Shown here piece by piece: positions 33,313 through 41,971 of a stretch of DNA of 64,000 nt. The DNA is from RPQJ01 sp963707145. GTDB lineage: Bacteria; Pseudomonadota; Gammaproteobacteria; Steroidobacterales; Steroidobacteraceae. The stretch is from NCBI GenBank assembly GCA_963707145.1, contig CAVPOQ010000005.1, positions 124,001 through 188,000 on the forward strand, in the 5' to 3' direction. The notes under the pieces were generated by a model. It was given only the letters and a program-made list of their open reading frames with translations. It made no database searches and was not told where the DNA came from. How positions within the stretch are numbered: the stretch's first letter is position 1; each line of letters starts with the position of its first letter. The position numbers and the translations under genes are program-made.

Positions 33313-35970
33313 GTGCCAGAGCGCCCGCTCCAGCTGCCATCGCGCGTTTCGACGACCAGTTGCCGCGTGCCACGGCTGCGCCGCAGCTCGATCGCGCGCA
33401 GCGCGCTGCTGGCCCGCCTCGCATCGGCCGCCGCGGACTGTTCCGTGGTGACGGTCGTCGCCCCGGCGGGGTACGGCAAGACCACGCTCCTGGCTCAGCT
33501 GGCCAATGCCACCGCGGCGCCCGCGCGCGTCGCGTGGTATGCCGTCGACGCCGAGGACGACGACGTGGTCCGTTTCTTCGCGGCCCTCGTCGACGTGCTG
33601 GCGCCACTCGACCTCCGGTGGAGGGTGGCGCCAAAGCTGCTCGTGGCGAACATGGAGGCCACGGCCCGCCAGGCGCGCTCCGCCGCGGGCGAGTTGGCGG
33701 CGGCGCTGGAGTCCGCACCCGCCGGGCGCATCCTGGTCCTGCTCGATGATCTGCATCGGGTCGGCAATGCCGAGGTCGCGGTGCTGCTCGAGGCGCTCGT
33801 CGAGCGCCTCCCGGAACACGTCGCGCTCGTGATTTCGAGCCGGGTCCCCCTGCCGCTGCCCATGGCTCGCTGGGTGGTGAGCGGTGAGGCCCGGGAGTTC
33901 GGCTCGCGGGATCTCGAGTTCTCCGAGCAGGAAGCGTCGGCGCTGGCGGCGAGCGTCGGCATTTCCCGGGGTGCCGATCGACGGGTCGGCGATGTGCTAT
34001 CGCTGGCCGAGCGGTGGCCCGCCGGCGTGGCGCTCATGCTGAGGGCGGTGGCCGACGGTGATTCGATTGCCACCGGCACGGGCTCGCACGAGCTGCTGTA
34101 CGAATACCTCGCCGCAGAGGTGCTGCAGCGCCTGCCCCCGGAACTGCAGCAGTTCGCGCTGGAGGTCTCGATCCTCGCCGAACTCACCCCCGAACTGTGC
34201 GGGGCCGTCACGGAACGCTCGGACGCCCGCGCGATGCTGCGCTCGCTGTACCGCCAGGACCTGTTCGTGACCGCCCTCGACAGCGCGACGCCGGTGCTGC
34301 GCCTGCACGACCTGTTCCGCGACTTCCTCCGCTCGCGCCTGTCGGCGACTGCTCCCGAGCGGGTGCGGACGCTGCACGAGCGGGCAGCGCGCGCCGAGCC
34401 TTCCTTGCCGCGCGCCATCGGGCACTACCTGGCCGCGAGCCAGTGGCAGAGCGCGCTGCAGTTGCTCGCGCGGCACGCCGACGTGCTGCGCGAGCATGGG
34501 CACCAGCCGTCGATGCAGCGCTGGCTCGAACAGATTCCGGTCGAGGTCGTCGACGGGAGCGAGGAAGGCCTGTACGTCCGGGCCTGCTGCGCGTGGCTGC
34601 GCTGGGACTGGATCCAGTCGCGCGCCGACATGTCCCGCCTGCTCGAGCGGGTGCGGGCCTCCGGTCGTGAGCCACCCACGCAGGCGCTGCTCTCCCTGAT
34701 GGGCTTCGTCAGCGCGGTCGGCGAGCGCGAGGAGGCCTCGCGCATCGCGGAGGAAATCGCGCGCCGCCCGCTCGTGCGGAAGGACCGCGCTGTGCTGGCG
34801 CTTCGCCGGGCCTGGGCGGCGATGGACCTCGGGGACCTGCCGGCCGTCGAAGTGAACTTCGGTGCATTCGTCGCCGCGGCGGCGGAAGATCCGCGCGAGA
34901 TCGCCCCGCTCATCGTCGATCGCACCAGCCTCTACATCGGCCTGCCGGGAATGCTCACCCAGTACGACCGGTTCCTCGCCATCGGACGGGCCGCGCTGGG
35001 GTCGGAAATTGCGCTGTGGCACAGCGCGTACCGGACGGTCGAGGGGTGGGTCGCGCTGTGGCGCGGGCAACGCGACGCGGCTGCGCAGGCGATCGACGCC
35101 GCGAGGGAACTTCAGGCGCGCTTCGGTGGGGTCACGCCGACGGAGGACGCGCTCGCGCGACTCGAGTCGGTCCATCTCGCGGCGACTGGCGACGGCGCCG
35201 GCGCCGTCCGGCTGGCGCGGACGCTCGTCGAGCGCTTCGAGTCGCCGGGCTCTGCGTCCATCGGGATCGTCTTCGAGCGTGCGTACTGGGCGGGCGTGGG
35301 CAAGGTGGCATGGATGTCGGGCGACGCCGAGTCGCTGCGCGAGGCTGCGCGGCGCATGGTGCCGCCGCGGCGTCCGCCGGAGTGGCACTTCATCGACCTC
35401 GTGCGCCCGACGCTGCAGGCGCAGGCCGCGATCCTGGGGCGCCGCTGGGACGAAGCCGGGCGTCAGCTGGCGGTGGCACTCGATCTGCATCGGCGCATGC
35501 GCTTTCCGCAGGGCCATTCCGACCCTCGCGTGCTCGCAGCGTTCGTACACTGCATGCAGGGCGGCATGGAGCGGGCATGGACGGAACTCGAGCCTGTCTT
35601 GCAGGAATGCCTCGCCGACGATGCGATCGGCCTGCTGCTCTGTGAGCCCCGTGCGATCACCGACGTCGTGCGGGAGGCGATTCCGCCGTCACGCCGTGCG
35701 GACGCCCACCTGCGGGCGCTGCTGCAGCGCCTGGATGCGTGGCATCGGCGCGCCGATGCCAGCGGGCCGGCCGGGCCGCTGGCGAAACTGAGCGAACGCG
35801 AGCGGGCGGTGCTGGCCAGGGTGGCGCTGGGCGACGGCAACAAGGACATCGCACGACGCTTCGACCTGTCGCTTCACACGGTCAAGCGGCACGTGGCCAA
35901 CATCCTCGGCAAACTCGATTGCGTTTCCCGCCGTCAGGCGGCGGATCTCTATCGACAGCACGGCGGCTGA
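33313..35970 (+). CDS. MalT-like LuxR-family transcriptional regulator (LAL)
   Basis: Large ATP-dependent regulator of 885 residues. It has an N-terminal STAND NTPase with Walker A APAGYGKTT (about 50-58) and Walker B ILVLLDDLH (about 139-147), a helical TPR-like sensor region (about 350-790), and a C-terminal LuxR helix-turn-helix (LSERERAVLARVALGDGNKDIARR...HTVKRHVANILGKL, about 818-880). The GTG start is tentative; no strong ribosome site is visible. It heads a three-gene block between cysS and folD and probably activates the Kelch and lipoprotein genes after it; the inducer is unknown. Confidence 0.85.
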   Translation: MPERPLQLPSRVSTTSCRVPRLRRSSIARSALLARLASAAADCSVVTVVAPAGYGKTTLLAQLANATAAPARVAWYAVDAEDDDVVRFFAALVDVLAPLDLRWRVAPKLLVANMEATARQARSAAGELAAALESAPAGRILVLLDDLHRVGNAEVAVLLEALVERLPEHVALVISSRVPLPLPMARWVVSGEAREFGSRDLEFSEQEASALAASVGISRGADRRVGDVLSLAERWPAGVALMLRAVADGDSIATGTGSHELLYEYLAAEVLQRLPPELQQFALEVSILAELTPELCGAVTERSDARAMLRSLYRQDLFVTALDSATPVLRLHDLFRDFLRSRLSATAPERVRTLHERAARAEPSLPRAIGHYLAASQWQSALQLLARHADVLREHGHQPSMQRWLEQIPVEVVDGSEEGLYVRACCAWLRWDWIQSRADMSRLLERVRASGREPPTQALLSLMGFVSAVGEREEASRIAEEIARRPLVRKDRAVLALRRAWAAMDLGDLPAVEVNFGAFVAAAAEDPREIAPLIVDRTSLYIGLPGMLTQYDRFLAIGRAALGSEIALWHSAYRTVEGWVALWRGQRDAAAQAIDAARELQARFGGVTPTEDALARLESVHLAATGDGAGAVRLARTLVERFESPGSASIGIVFERAYWAGVGKVAWMSGDAESLREAARRMVPPRRPPEWHFIDLVRPTLQAQAAILGRRWDEAGRQLAVALDLHRRMRFPQGHSDPRVLAAFVHCMQGGMERAWTELEPVLQECLADDAIGLLLCEPRAITDVVREAIPPSRRADAHLRALLQRLDAWHRRADASGPAGPLAKLSERERAVLARVALGDGNKDIARRFDLSLHTVKRHVANILGKLDCVSRRQAADLYRQHGG

Positions 35971-36090
35971 CGCGCTCGGAGTTCCCCGCCGGCCGATGGC
36001 TCCTCGGAGCCGAGGCAATGGCTCCCCGGGGCGGATTCGCGCTGCCCGGCTGGCGGCAATCATGACGCTCTCGTTGCCAAGGAGGTCGTC

Positions 36091-37509
36091 ATGTCCATCA
36101 AGCCGCTGTCTGTCGCTGTTGTCATGGGTGCTCTGTGTATCGGCCTGCTCGGCTGCGGAGGTGGCAGCGGCGGCAGCGGCGGAGGCACCCCCCCGCCGAC
36201 CGGCCCGGGTCCGAATCCGCCGGGCGGCGGCCCGCCTGCCAAACCCGAGATCGTCGAGTTCAGTGCCGACAAGCCGGGCTACCTCATCGGCGAGAAGGCA
36301 GTGCTGACGGTACGCTTCACCGGTGGCGTCGGCCGCATCGATCCGGACGTCGGCGCCGTGCAGAGCGGAACGCCGGTGCAGACCGTGGCACTCGACGGAC
36401 CTCGCGCGCTGCGCCTCGTGGTCGAGTCGGCCTCCGGCACGGTGACGCGCTCATTGCGCCTGGACGTTCGCTACCGCGACGCGTATCGAGCGGTGGGCAT
36501 ACCCTTCGTCGGCCGCGGGCACACCGCGTCGCTGGCCGCCGACGGCAGCGTGCTGCTGATCGGGGGCTCGCGCGGCGAGCGCACCGTCTCGGCCGCGATC
36601 GATCGCTACGACCCGCGCACCGGCAATCTCGCCAGGATCGGCGAGCTCCGCAACGGCCGCGAAGGTCACCGGGCCGTGCGGTTGAACGACGGGCGCATCC
36701 TCGTGACCGGCGGCATCTCCGCGCTGCCGCTGGCGACTGCCGAGATCGTCGACGAGCGAACCGGTGCCGTGAGCCCCACCGGTCGTCCGCGGGTGCCGCG
36801 CGTGTCGCACACCGCGACCCGGATCGGGAGCGACAAGGTGCTCGTCACTGGCGGCTACAGTTCGGGCGAGGGTGCCGTGCTCGGCATCAGTCGGACGGCG
36901 GAAATCTGGGAACCGTCCACGAACCAGTTCCGTCTGCTGCCGGCGACCATGAAGGTGGCGCGGGCCGGCCACAGCGCGACCCAGCTGCCGGACGGCAGGG
37001 TCTTGATCGTCGGCGGCTTTTCACCCGACGGCAAGTACGAACTGGCGGAGGTGTTCGATCCCGCGACCGAGACGTTCACCGTATTCGCAGCCGTCGACAA
37101 TCGCGAGCGAGGGCTGCACTCGACGGCGCAGCTGCCCGACGGGTCGGTGCTCGTGCTCGGCGGAGAGACCGAGGCCACGGAGCCGCTCGCGTCGGTCATG
37201 CTGTTTCGCGGCGACAACGGCGGGACGTCGCAGGTCCTCGCCAACCTCGTGCGGCCGCGTACACTCGTGGACGGCGCGATGTCGCGTGACGGGCGGGTCT
37301 TCCTGTTCGGCGGCGAAGTCGGGCCGGGGAACGTCACGACCGACACGGCCGAGGCGTACTCCGGGGCGGCCGGCGGCGCACCGATCGCAAGCATGGCGTC
37401 GCCGCGCGTGGGGCACACGACGACGCTGCTGCCCGACGGCCGGTTTCTGATCGCCGGTGGCGAGGACGGCGGCGGCCGGCTGGTTCCTGCGGCACTGCTG
37501 TACGAGTGA
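36091..37509 (+). CDS. Kelch-repeat lipoprotein
   Basis: A 472-residue secreted lipoprotein. The signal peptide ends GLLGCGGG, so Cys is the lipidation site, followed by a Gly/Pro-rich linker (about 25-50). A short Ig-like segment (about 52-130) precedes six or so Kelch/galactose-oxidase-type blades with the repeating pattern RxGHxAxxLxDGRVLVxGG at about 145, 185, 235, 290, 345 and 440. It is likely a beta-propeller binding protein on the cell surface or in the periplasm; the copper/tyrosine residues of galactose oxidase are not evident. AAGGAGG lies before the ATG. Ligand unknown. Confidence 0.8.
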   Translation: MSIKPLSVAVVMGALCIGLLGCGGGSGGSGGGTPPPTGPGPNPPGGGPPAKPEIVEFSADKPGYLIGEKAVLTVRFTGGVGRIDPDVGAVQSGTPVQTVALDGPRALRLVVESASGTVTRSLRLDVRYRDAYRAVGIPFVGRGHTASLAADGSVLLIGGSRGERTVSAAIDRYDPRTGNLARIGELRNGREGHRAVRLNDGRILVTGGISALPLATAEIVDERTGAVSPTGRPRVPRVSHTATRIGSDKVLVTGGYSSGEGAVLGISRTAEIWEPSTNQFRLLPATMKVARAGHSATQLPDGRVLIVGGFSPDGKYELAEVFDPATETFTVFAAVDNRERGLHSTAQLPDGSVLVLGGETEATEPLASVMLFRGDNGGTSQVLANLVRPRTLVDGAMSRDGRVFLFGGEVGPGNVTTDTAEAYSGAAGGAPIASMASPRVGHTTTLLPDGRFLIAGGEDGGGRLVPAALLYE

Positions 37510-37536
37510 GCGGGGGAGCGAGTGGAGGACGAAGCC

Positions 37537-38427
37537 ATGACGGTAATCCGCCTGGCTGCCGCGGCGTGTGCCCTCGCAATGTGCGGTGGGCTGGTGGGCT
37601 GCGCGTCACTGGATGCGATGGCCGTGGCCGAGACGCATCGGCTCGGAGACGCCCCGTACTACGTGGAGGTCGCGCAGCCGCAGCCCGCGGCGGGCAGCTG
37701 CGCGATCGTCCTTCCGGTGACGGCCGATCCCGAGTTCGGCCAAGCCTTCGGTTATGCCGGACGGGCGGGTGAACTCGCACCGCTGCTTGCCGCGCTGGAT
37801 GCCAGGCTCGTGGCGCGACGGGGCTGCATCGAAGGCGTCAGGGAGCAACTGACCGCGCCGAAGCCGCCGCGGGTCTACGTCGGGAGCGCGGCCGGTGAGT
37901 ACGCACCGGCCGGCGTCGATGGTCAGAGCGTTCCGGGCGATCGGTTCGCCCCGATGGTCCTGCAACTCGAGCGTCCGGGAGCCGAGTGGAGCCGGGAGGC
38001 GGCCGGGCTGATTGCGCGCTCGGGGGCCGGCTACGCCATCGTGATCCAGCTCGGTGTGAGCCAGTATGGAAAGGGCTACTCGGGTGTCTTCGCCAAGGAG
38101 GTGGTCCTCGGCACCGGCTATCGTCAGCCGGTCAGGTTCCTGACGGCCGAAGACAAGCCGGTTGAGGTCCTGCACCTCACGGGAGTGCTCGTCGATTCGG
38201 GCGGCAGTGTGGTGCGTGCGGGTGCCGAGGGCATCGTGCTCAGGGACACGCCGTTCCTCGCGCAGACGATCGACGTCACGAGGACCCTCGACGCCGAGGA
38301 ACTGCAGCGGGTGCTGGACCGGGAGCGGCGCGACGATCTGCCGGGGGCGCCGCTCAAGCTCGAGGTGGCGCTGGACAACCTCGTCGCGCAACTGACGCGG
38401 TCGGCGGTACGCGTTCCGGCACGGTAG
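37537..38427 (+). CDS. lipoprotein of unknown function
   Basis: A 296-residue exported protein with a lipobox (GGLVGCAS, Cys22). The ATG at 37537 was chosen over a GTG five codons upstream because GGAGG precedes it by eight bases and the signal peptide begins directly. The mature part is soluble, with a VLPVTADPEFGQ segment and a conserved-looking LDAEELQRVLDRERRDDLPGAPL stretch near the end. I recognise no family. It follows the Kelch gene by 27 bases and is probably cotranscribed, so the two may form one envelope system. Confidence 0.7.
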   Translation: MTVIRLAAAACALAMCGGLVGCASLDAMAVAETHRLGDAPYYVEVAQPQPAAGSCAIVLPVTADPEFGQAFGYAGRAGELAPLLAALDARLVARRGCIEGVREQLTAPKPPRVYVGSAAGEYAPAGVDGQSVPGDRFAPMVLQLERPGAEWSREAAGLIARSGAGYAIVIQLGVSQYGKGYSGVFAKEVVLGTGYRQPVRFLTAEDKPVEVLHLTGVLVDSGGSVVRAGAEGIVLRDTPFLAQTIDVTRTLDAEELQRVLDRERRDDLPGAPLKLEVALDNLVAQLTRSAVRVPAR

Positions 38428-38444
38428 GACAGCGGGCGCCCTCG

Positions 38445-38501
38445 GGCGATGCTCCCGGGCGTGCATCGCCGGGGCACGTCAACGCAACGCTAGGTGCGTT
38501 G
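38445..38501. terminator. two hairpins at the convergent lipoprotein/folD junction
   Basis: GGCGATGC (38445-38452) pairs perfectly with GCATCGCC (38463-38470). CAACGCA (38480-38486) pairs perfectly with TGCGTTG (38495-38501), which overlaps the folD stop. Neither has a T-run. They may help end the converging transcripts. Confidence 0.35.
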
Positions 38502-39341
38502 CTGCGCCGACTCGAGCGTGTTCTTCATCAGGATCGCGACGGTCATCGGGCCGACGCCGCCCGGCACCGGCGTGATCCAGCTCGCGCGCTCGCGCGCCGA
38601 CTCGAACTGCACGTCGCCGCAGAGCTTGCCGTCGGGCAGCCGGTTGATGCCGACGTCCACCACCACGGCACCGGGTCTGACCCATTCGCCGGGGATCAGG
38701 CCCGGCCTGCCAACGGCCACCACCAGCAGCTCCGCGCGCTCGACGTGCGAGCGCAGGTCCGTCGTGAACCGGTGGCAGATTGTGACCGTGGCGCCCGCGA
38801 GCAGCAGCTCGAGCGCCATCGGCCGACCGACGAGGTTCGAGGCGCCGACCACGACCGAGTGCATTCCTTTCGGCGAGATTCCGCAGCGCTCGAGCAGGCG
38901 GATCACGCCGTAGGGGGTGCATGGCCGCATCAGCGGATTGCGCAGCGCGAGGCGGCCGACGTTGTAGGGGTGGAAGCCGTCCACGTCCTTCGCCGGCGAG
39001 ATCGCCTCGATCACCACGCGCTCGTCGATGTGATCGGGCAGCGGTACCTGCACGAGGATGCCGTCGATCGCGTCGTCGGCATTGAGCCGCTCGATCAGGC
39101 TCAGCAGCTCGGTCTGCGTGGCGGAGTGGGGCAGGTCGTGGCTCACCGAGACGAAGCCGCACTCCTCGCAGGCGGCACGCTTGTTGCGCACGTAGACCTG
39201 CGAGGCCGGGTCGTCGCCCACGAGCACTACCGCGAGGCCGGGACGGCGTCGGCCCAGCGCTGCGAGGCGGTCGCTCTGCTCGCGCACCTCGCGGCGAATG
39301 TCCGCTGCAATCGCCTTGCCGTCGATGATCTGGCCAGCCAT
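38490..39341 (-). CDS. folD: methylenetetrahydrofolate dehydrogenase / cyclohydrolase
   Basis: Bifunctional enzyme that interconverts 5,10-methylene- and 10-formyl-tetrahydrofolate. The 283 residues contain the family signatures YVRNKRAACEECGF (catalytic Lys), VQVPLPDHI, the KDVDGFHPYNVGRL segment and the NADP-binding VVVGASNLVGRPMALELLL. It is divergent from the tRNA cluster. In many gammaproteobacteria folD neighbours cysS; here the MalT-like island separates them. Confidence 0.96.
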   Translation of the reverse strand: MAGQIIDGKAIAADIRREVREQSDRLAALGRRRPGLAVVLVGDDPASQVYVRNKRAACEECGFVSVSHDLPHSATQTELLSLIERLNADDAIDGILVQVPLPDHIDERVVIEAISPAKDVDGFHPYNVGRLALRNPLMRPCTPYGVIRLLERCGISPKGMHSVVVGASNLVGRPMALELLLAGATVTICHRFTTDLRSHVERAELLVVAVGRPGLIPGEWVRPGAVVVDVGINRLPDGKLCGDVQFESARERASWITPVPGGVGPMTVAILMKNTLESAQQRT

Positions 39342-39517
39342 GCGCGCTCCGGGCTGCGGTTTTCCGCCGCCATTCTGTCACGGTCGTCAGTGCGTGAACG
39401 AGCGGGCGCCGCCGGAGAAGGGCCGTCGAATCGCCGGCAAGGCGCAGGCGGAACGCAGCGACGGTCCGGTCTGGTCGCGCGCGATCCGCTGCCGGGTCGT
39501 TCCGCACGACCTGTAAA

Positions 39518-39546
39518 TTGACGCTCGGAGTCGCCCTCCGTATCAT
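39518..39546 (+). promoter_or_regulatory. promoter of the four-tRNA cluster
   Basis: TTGACG (39518-39523) and TATCAT (39541-39546) are separated by exactly 17 bases, 70 bases before tRNA-Pro, and followed by a GC-rich discriminator. This is the strongest sigma-70 promoter in the window and has the form expected for stringently controlled stable RNA genes. The rest of the 274-base gap after folD shows nothing else. Confidence 0.75.
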
Positions 39547-39615
39547 TCGCGCTCCCGTGCAGGGCCATTGCGACAACGCGACGGTCCGAGGCGGCGACCG
39601 CAGGTCGGTGCAGGG

Positions 39616-39692
39616 CGGGGCATGGCGCAGTCTGGTAGCGCATCTGCTTTGGGAGCAGAGGGTCGGGGGTTCGAATCCCTCTGCCCCGACCA
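39616..39692 (+). tRNA. tRNA-Pro (anticodon TGG)
   Basis: Acceptor arms CGGGGCA and TGCCCCG pair. The anticodon stem TCTGC/GCAGA encloses TTTGGGA, giving anticodon TGG. GGTTCGAATCC T-loop and an encoded CCA are present. First of four clustered tRNAs. Confidence 0.95.
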
Positions 39693-39717
39693 TCCGGGCT
39701 GCGGACTTTGGACCTCG

Positions 39718-39794
39718 GCGCCCGTAGCTCAGCCGGATAGAGCATCGGCCTTCTAAGCCGAGGGTCGCAGGTTCGAGTCCTGCCGGGCGCGCCA
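39718..39794 (+). tRNA. tRNA-Arg (anticodon TCT)
   Basis: Acceptor arms GCGCCCG and CGGGCGC pair. The anticodon stem TCGGC/GCCGA encloses CTTCTAA, anticodon TCT. CCA is encoded. It is 25 bases after tRNA-Pro. Confidence 0.95.
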
Positions 39795-39820
39795 GGCCTC
39801 GGGTGATTCCGCTGGACGAT

Positions 39821-39898
39821 GGTGGACGTAGCTCAGCTGGTTAGAGCTCCTGGTTGTGGTCCAGGAGGTCGTGGGTTCGAATCCCATCGTCCACCCCA
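39821..39898 (+). tRNA. tRNA-His (anticodon GTG)
   Basis: Acceptor arms GTGGACG and CGTCCAC pair, with the extra G(-1) at 39821 opposite discriminator C as required for tRNA-His. The anticodon loop TTGTGGT gives GTG. CCA is encoded. Confidence 0.95.
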
Positions 39899-39909
39899 GG
39901 TTTCGAGTG

Positions 39910-39985
39910 GGGCCGTTAGCTCAGTTGGTAGAGCTGCTGACTCTTAATCAGTAGGTCGTAGGTTCGAGTCCTACACGGCCCACCA
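39910..39985 (+). tRNA. tRNA-Lys (anticodon CTT)
   Basis: Acceptor arms GGGCCGT and ACGGCCC pair. The anticodon loop CTCTTAA gives CTT. CCA is encoded. It lies 11 bases after tRNA-His, so the four tRNAs look cotranscribed. Confidence 0.94.
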
Positions 39986-40027
39986 CTTTCCCCGCCGCCG
40001 CGTCCCAGCGGTTCGACGAGCGCCACG

Positions 40028-40849
40028 ATGCAACAAGACCTTGCCCCGATCGAGCCCATCCTCGCCTGTCCGGCCTGCCGCGCGGCGATTCGCCTGACAG
40101 ACGATGCCGCGGTCTGCACGAAGTGCGGGACGAGGTTTCCGGTCCAGGACGGCATCCCGATGTTCGCCCGGATCGGCTCACCGGGCGACGCGTCCGGGCA
40201 GCAGCCCGGCGAGACGAGCGAGAGCTACCAGCGGCGCTACCAGCAGGACGATCGCGCGGCGAAATACAACGCCATGTACCGCGACAGCTGGGCCAAGACG
40301 CTCAGCACGCGCCGCGAGGCGCGCCTGCTCGACCGCCTGCTCGAGAGCCAGGGACACTGTGGCACGCTGCTCGACCTGCCGTGCGGCGGAGGGCGCGTGA
40401 GCGCACCGCTGGCGCGCCACACCGACCTGCTGATCGAGGCCGACATCGGGCTGGGGCAGGTGCGCTACGCCCGGCAGAACGGTCGTGTTCCGACCCGGCA
40501 GATCTGGATGACGGCCTCGGGCTTCGAGATTCCGCTCCAGGATGCGGCCGTGGACGGGACGGTCTGCGTGCGTCTCAACCACCACCTGCCGACCGCAGTC
40601 GAGCGCGAGCGGCTGGTCCGCGAGCTGCTGCGGGTCTCGCGCCGCTTCGTGGTGATGACCTTCTTCGACTATGACTCGTTGAAGAACCGCCTGCGCCGTC
40701 TGCGCGGCAAGCGTCCGAAGCTCACGATGCGCGTGGACGAACTGGCGACGCTGGCGCAGTCCTGCGGGGCGGCGCTCGTCACCAGCCCGGCGCTGTTCGT
40801 CGTCGGTTCCGGTCACCGCTACGCGCTGATGGTGAAGCGGCCGAATTGA
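40028..40849 (+). CDS. SAM-dependent methyltransferase with N-terminal zinc-ribbon
   Basis: A 273-residue protein. Residues 14-36 form a Trm112-like four-cysteine zinc ribbon (CPAC...CTKCGTRF, then VQDGIPMF). A class I methyltransferase fold follows with the SAM motif LLDLPCGGGRVSAPLA (about 114-129). The C-terminal part matches generic methyltransferase domains. The stop overlaps the next ATG by one base, and that neighbour resembles an LPS-kinase, so the substrate may be an envelope glycan or lipid, which is inference. It lies 42 bases after tRNA-Lys and may be read from the tRNA promoter. Confidence 0.8.
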   Translation: MQQDLAPIEPILACPACRAAIRLTDDAAVCTKCGTRFPVQDGIPMFARIGSPGDASGQQPGETSESYQRRYQQDDRAAKYNAMYRDSWAKTLSTRREARLLDRLLESQGHCGTLLDLPCGGGRVSAPLARHTDLLIEADIGLGQVRYARQNGRVPTRQIWMTASGFEIPLQDAAVDGTVCVRLNHHLPTAVERERLVRELLRVSRRFVVMTFFDYDSLKNRLRRLRGKRPKLTMRVDELATLAQSCGAALVTSPALFVVGSGHRYALMVKRPN

Positions 40850-41679
40850 TGGTGGATTCGCCCGCGCCGGTCGCCACGCTACGCGTGAATCCGCGATTCA
40901 CCCGGGCGGGTCACGGTGCCGCCCTGGAACTCCACCCCGCCGGCGGCGTCATCCTGAAGCAGGAACCCGGGACGCTGATCTGGCGCGAGCGGCTCGCCGA
41001 CGGCACCGACGCCGTGCTCAAGCTCTATCGACGCGGATTCGTCGCCTGGTGCCGCTGCCACCTGAGCGCCTTCCGGACCTGGAACGAATTCCGTGCGCTG
41101 CGGCAGCTCGAATCGCTCGGCGAGCGCTGCACGCCGCCGCTGTTCTGGGGGCACGGGCGCTTCGGCAGCCATGGGTGGGGCGAACTGCTGGCGACGCGGT
41201 GGCTGCCCGACAGCCGGCCGCTGGAGGACGTGCTGATCGCCGATCCGGCGGCAGGCAGGCAACTGGACCTCGCGCCGCTGTGGTCGACGGTTGGTCGCCT
41301 GCACGATGCGGGCCTGCGCCACGGCACGCTGCTCGCCCGCAACGTCCTGATCCGCGGCGAGCCCGATGCGCTCGAATTCTTCCTGCTGGACCTGCCGCGG
41401 TTCCACCGGTTCCCGTACGGAATCCGCGGCACGCGGATGGCCCGCTACGATCTGATGTTCCTGGCCCACACACTACTGCGAGCGCTCCCGCCGGACGACC
41501 TGCCGCGCTGGCTCGCGGCGTACGGCATGAACGACGACGAGCAGGCCGAGTTCCGCGCCAGCCTGCGCCGCTTCCGGAATTCCTCGCGCCTGCGTCGCGC
41601 CGTCGGCGTGGAGTTCAACGTGCGCGCCCTGCTGGCCAGGGGCCGTCACGCGCTGGGGGCGGCCGGGTCGACCCGCTGA
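40849..41679 (+). CDS. WaaP/Kdo-kinase-like protein lacking the catalytic Asp
   Basis: A 276-residue cytoplasmic protein of the lipopolysaccharide-kinase (WaaP/KdkA/InaA) type. It retains the nucleotide Lys (AVLKLYRRG, about residue 63), a conserved HGRFG...ELLATRWL segment, and DFG-like LLDLPRF. The catalytic loop reads HGTLLARN, with Thr in place of the Asp of the HxDxxxxN motif. It could be a pseudokinase or use a different catalytic residue. It overlaps the methyltransferase stop by one base. The ATG at 40849 was chosen over an adjacent TTG. Confidence 0.75.
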   Translation: MVDSPAPVATLRVNPRFTRAGHGAALELHPAGGVILKQEPGTLIWRERLADGTDAVLKLYRRGFVAWCRCHLSAFRTWNEFRALRQLESLGERCTPPLFWGHGRFGSHGWGELLATRWLPDSRPLEDVLIADPAAGRQLDLAPLWSTVGRLHDAGLRHGTLLARNVLIRGEPDALEFFLLDLPRFHRFPYGIRGTRMARYDLMFLAHTLLRALPPDDLPRWLAAYGMNDDEQAEFRASLRRFRNSSRLRRAVGVEFNVRALLARGRHALGAAGSTR

Positions 41680-41718
41680 CGGGCGTCGCAGGCTGCTCGA
41701 GCGGGATCGCCCGCACCG

Positions 41719-41747
41719 TTCTTGTCGATTGATTTCCCTATAGAATC
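41719..41747 (+). promoter_or_regulatory. possible tRNA-Leu promoter
   Basis: TAGAAT (41742-41747, within TATAGAATC) lies about 33 bases before tRNA-Leu. TTCTTG (41719-41724) at a 17-base distance is a weak -35. Confidence 0.45.
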
Positions 41748-41779
41748 GGCACCGCCCGTGGCCCCGGGACCGGCGGTTC

Positions 41780-41865
41780 GCGAAAGTGGCGGAACTGGTA
41801 GACGCGCTGGATTTAGGTTCCAGTGGGCAACCCCCGTGAGGGTTCGAGTCCCTCCTTTCGCACCA
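41780..41865 (+). tRNA. tRNA-Leu (anticodon TAG)
   Basis: Acceptor arms GCGAAAG and CTTTCGC pair. The anticodon stem CTGGA/TCCAG encloses TTTAGGT, anticodon TAG. The long variable arm typical of tRNA-Leu gives 86 bases with encoded CCA. Confidence 0.95.
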
Positions 41866-41971
41866 GCCGCCGCGGCGAGGCCCGTCCCGGCGGCAGCAGT
41901 TTGATGGCAAAATACCAAGCTTTTCCCGGCCGGGATCGTTCCCGCCCAGAGAATTCCGAGGACCGACGACG

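Noticed and set aside
38499..39521. A 340-codon plus-strand frame over folD
   Set aside because: Shadow of folD; no ribosome site or recognisable motif, and it runs into the tRNA promoter.
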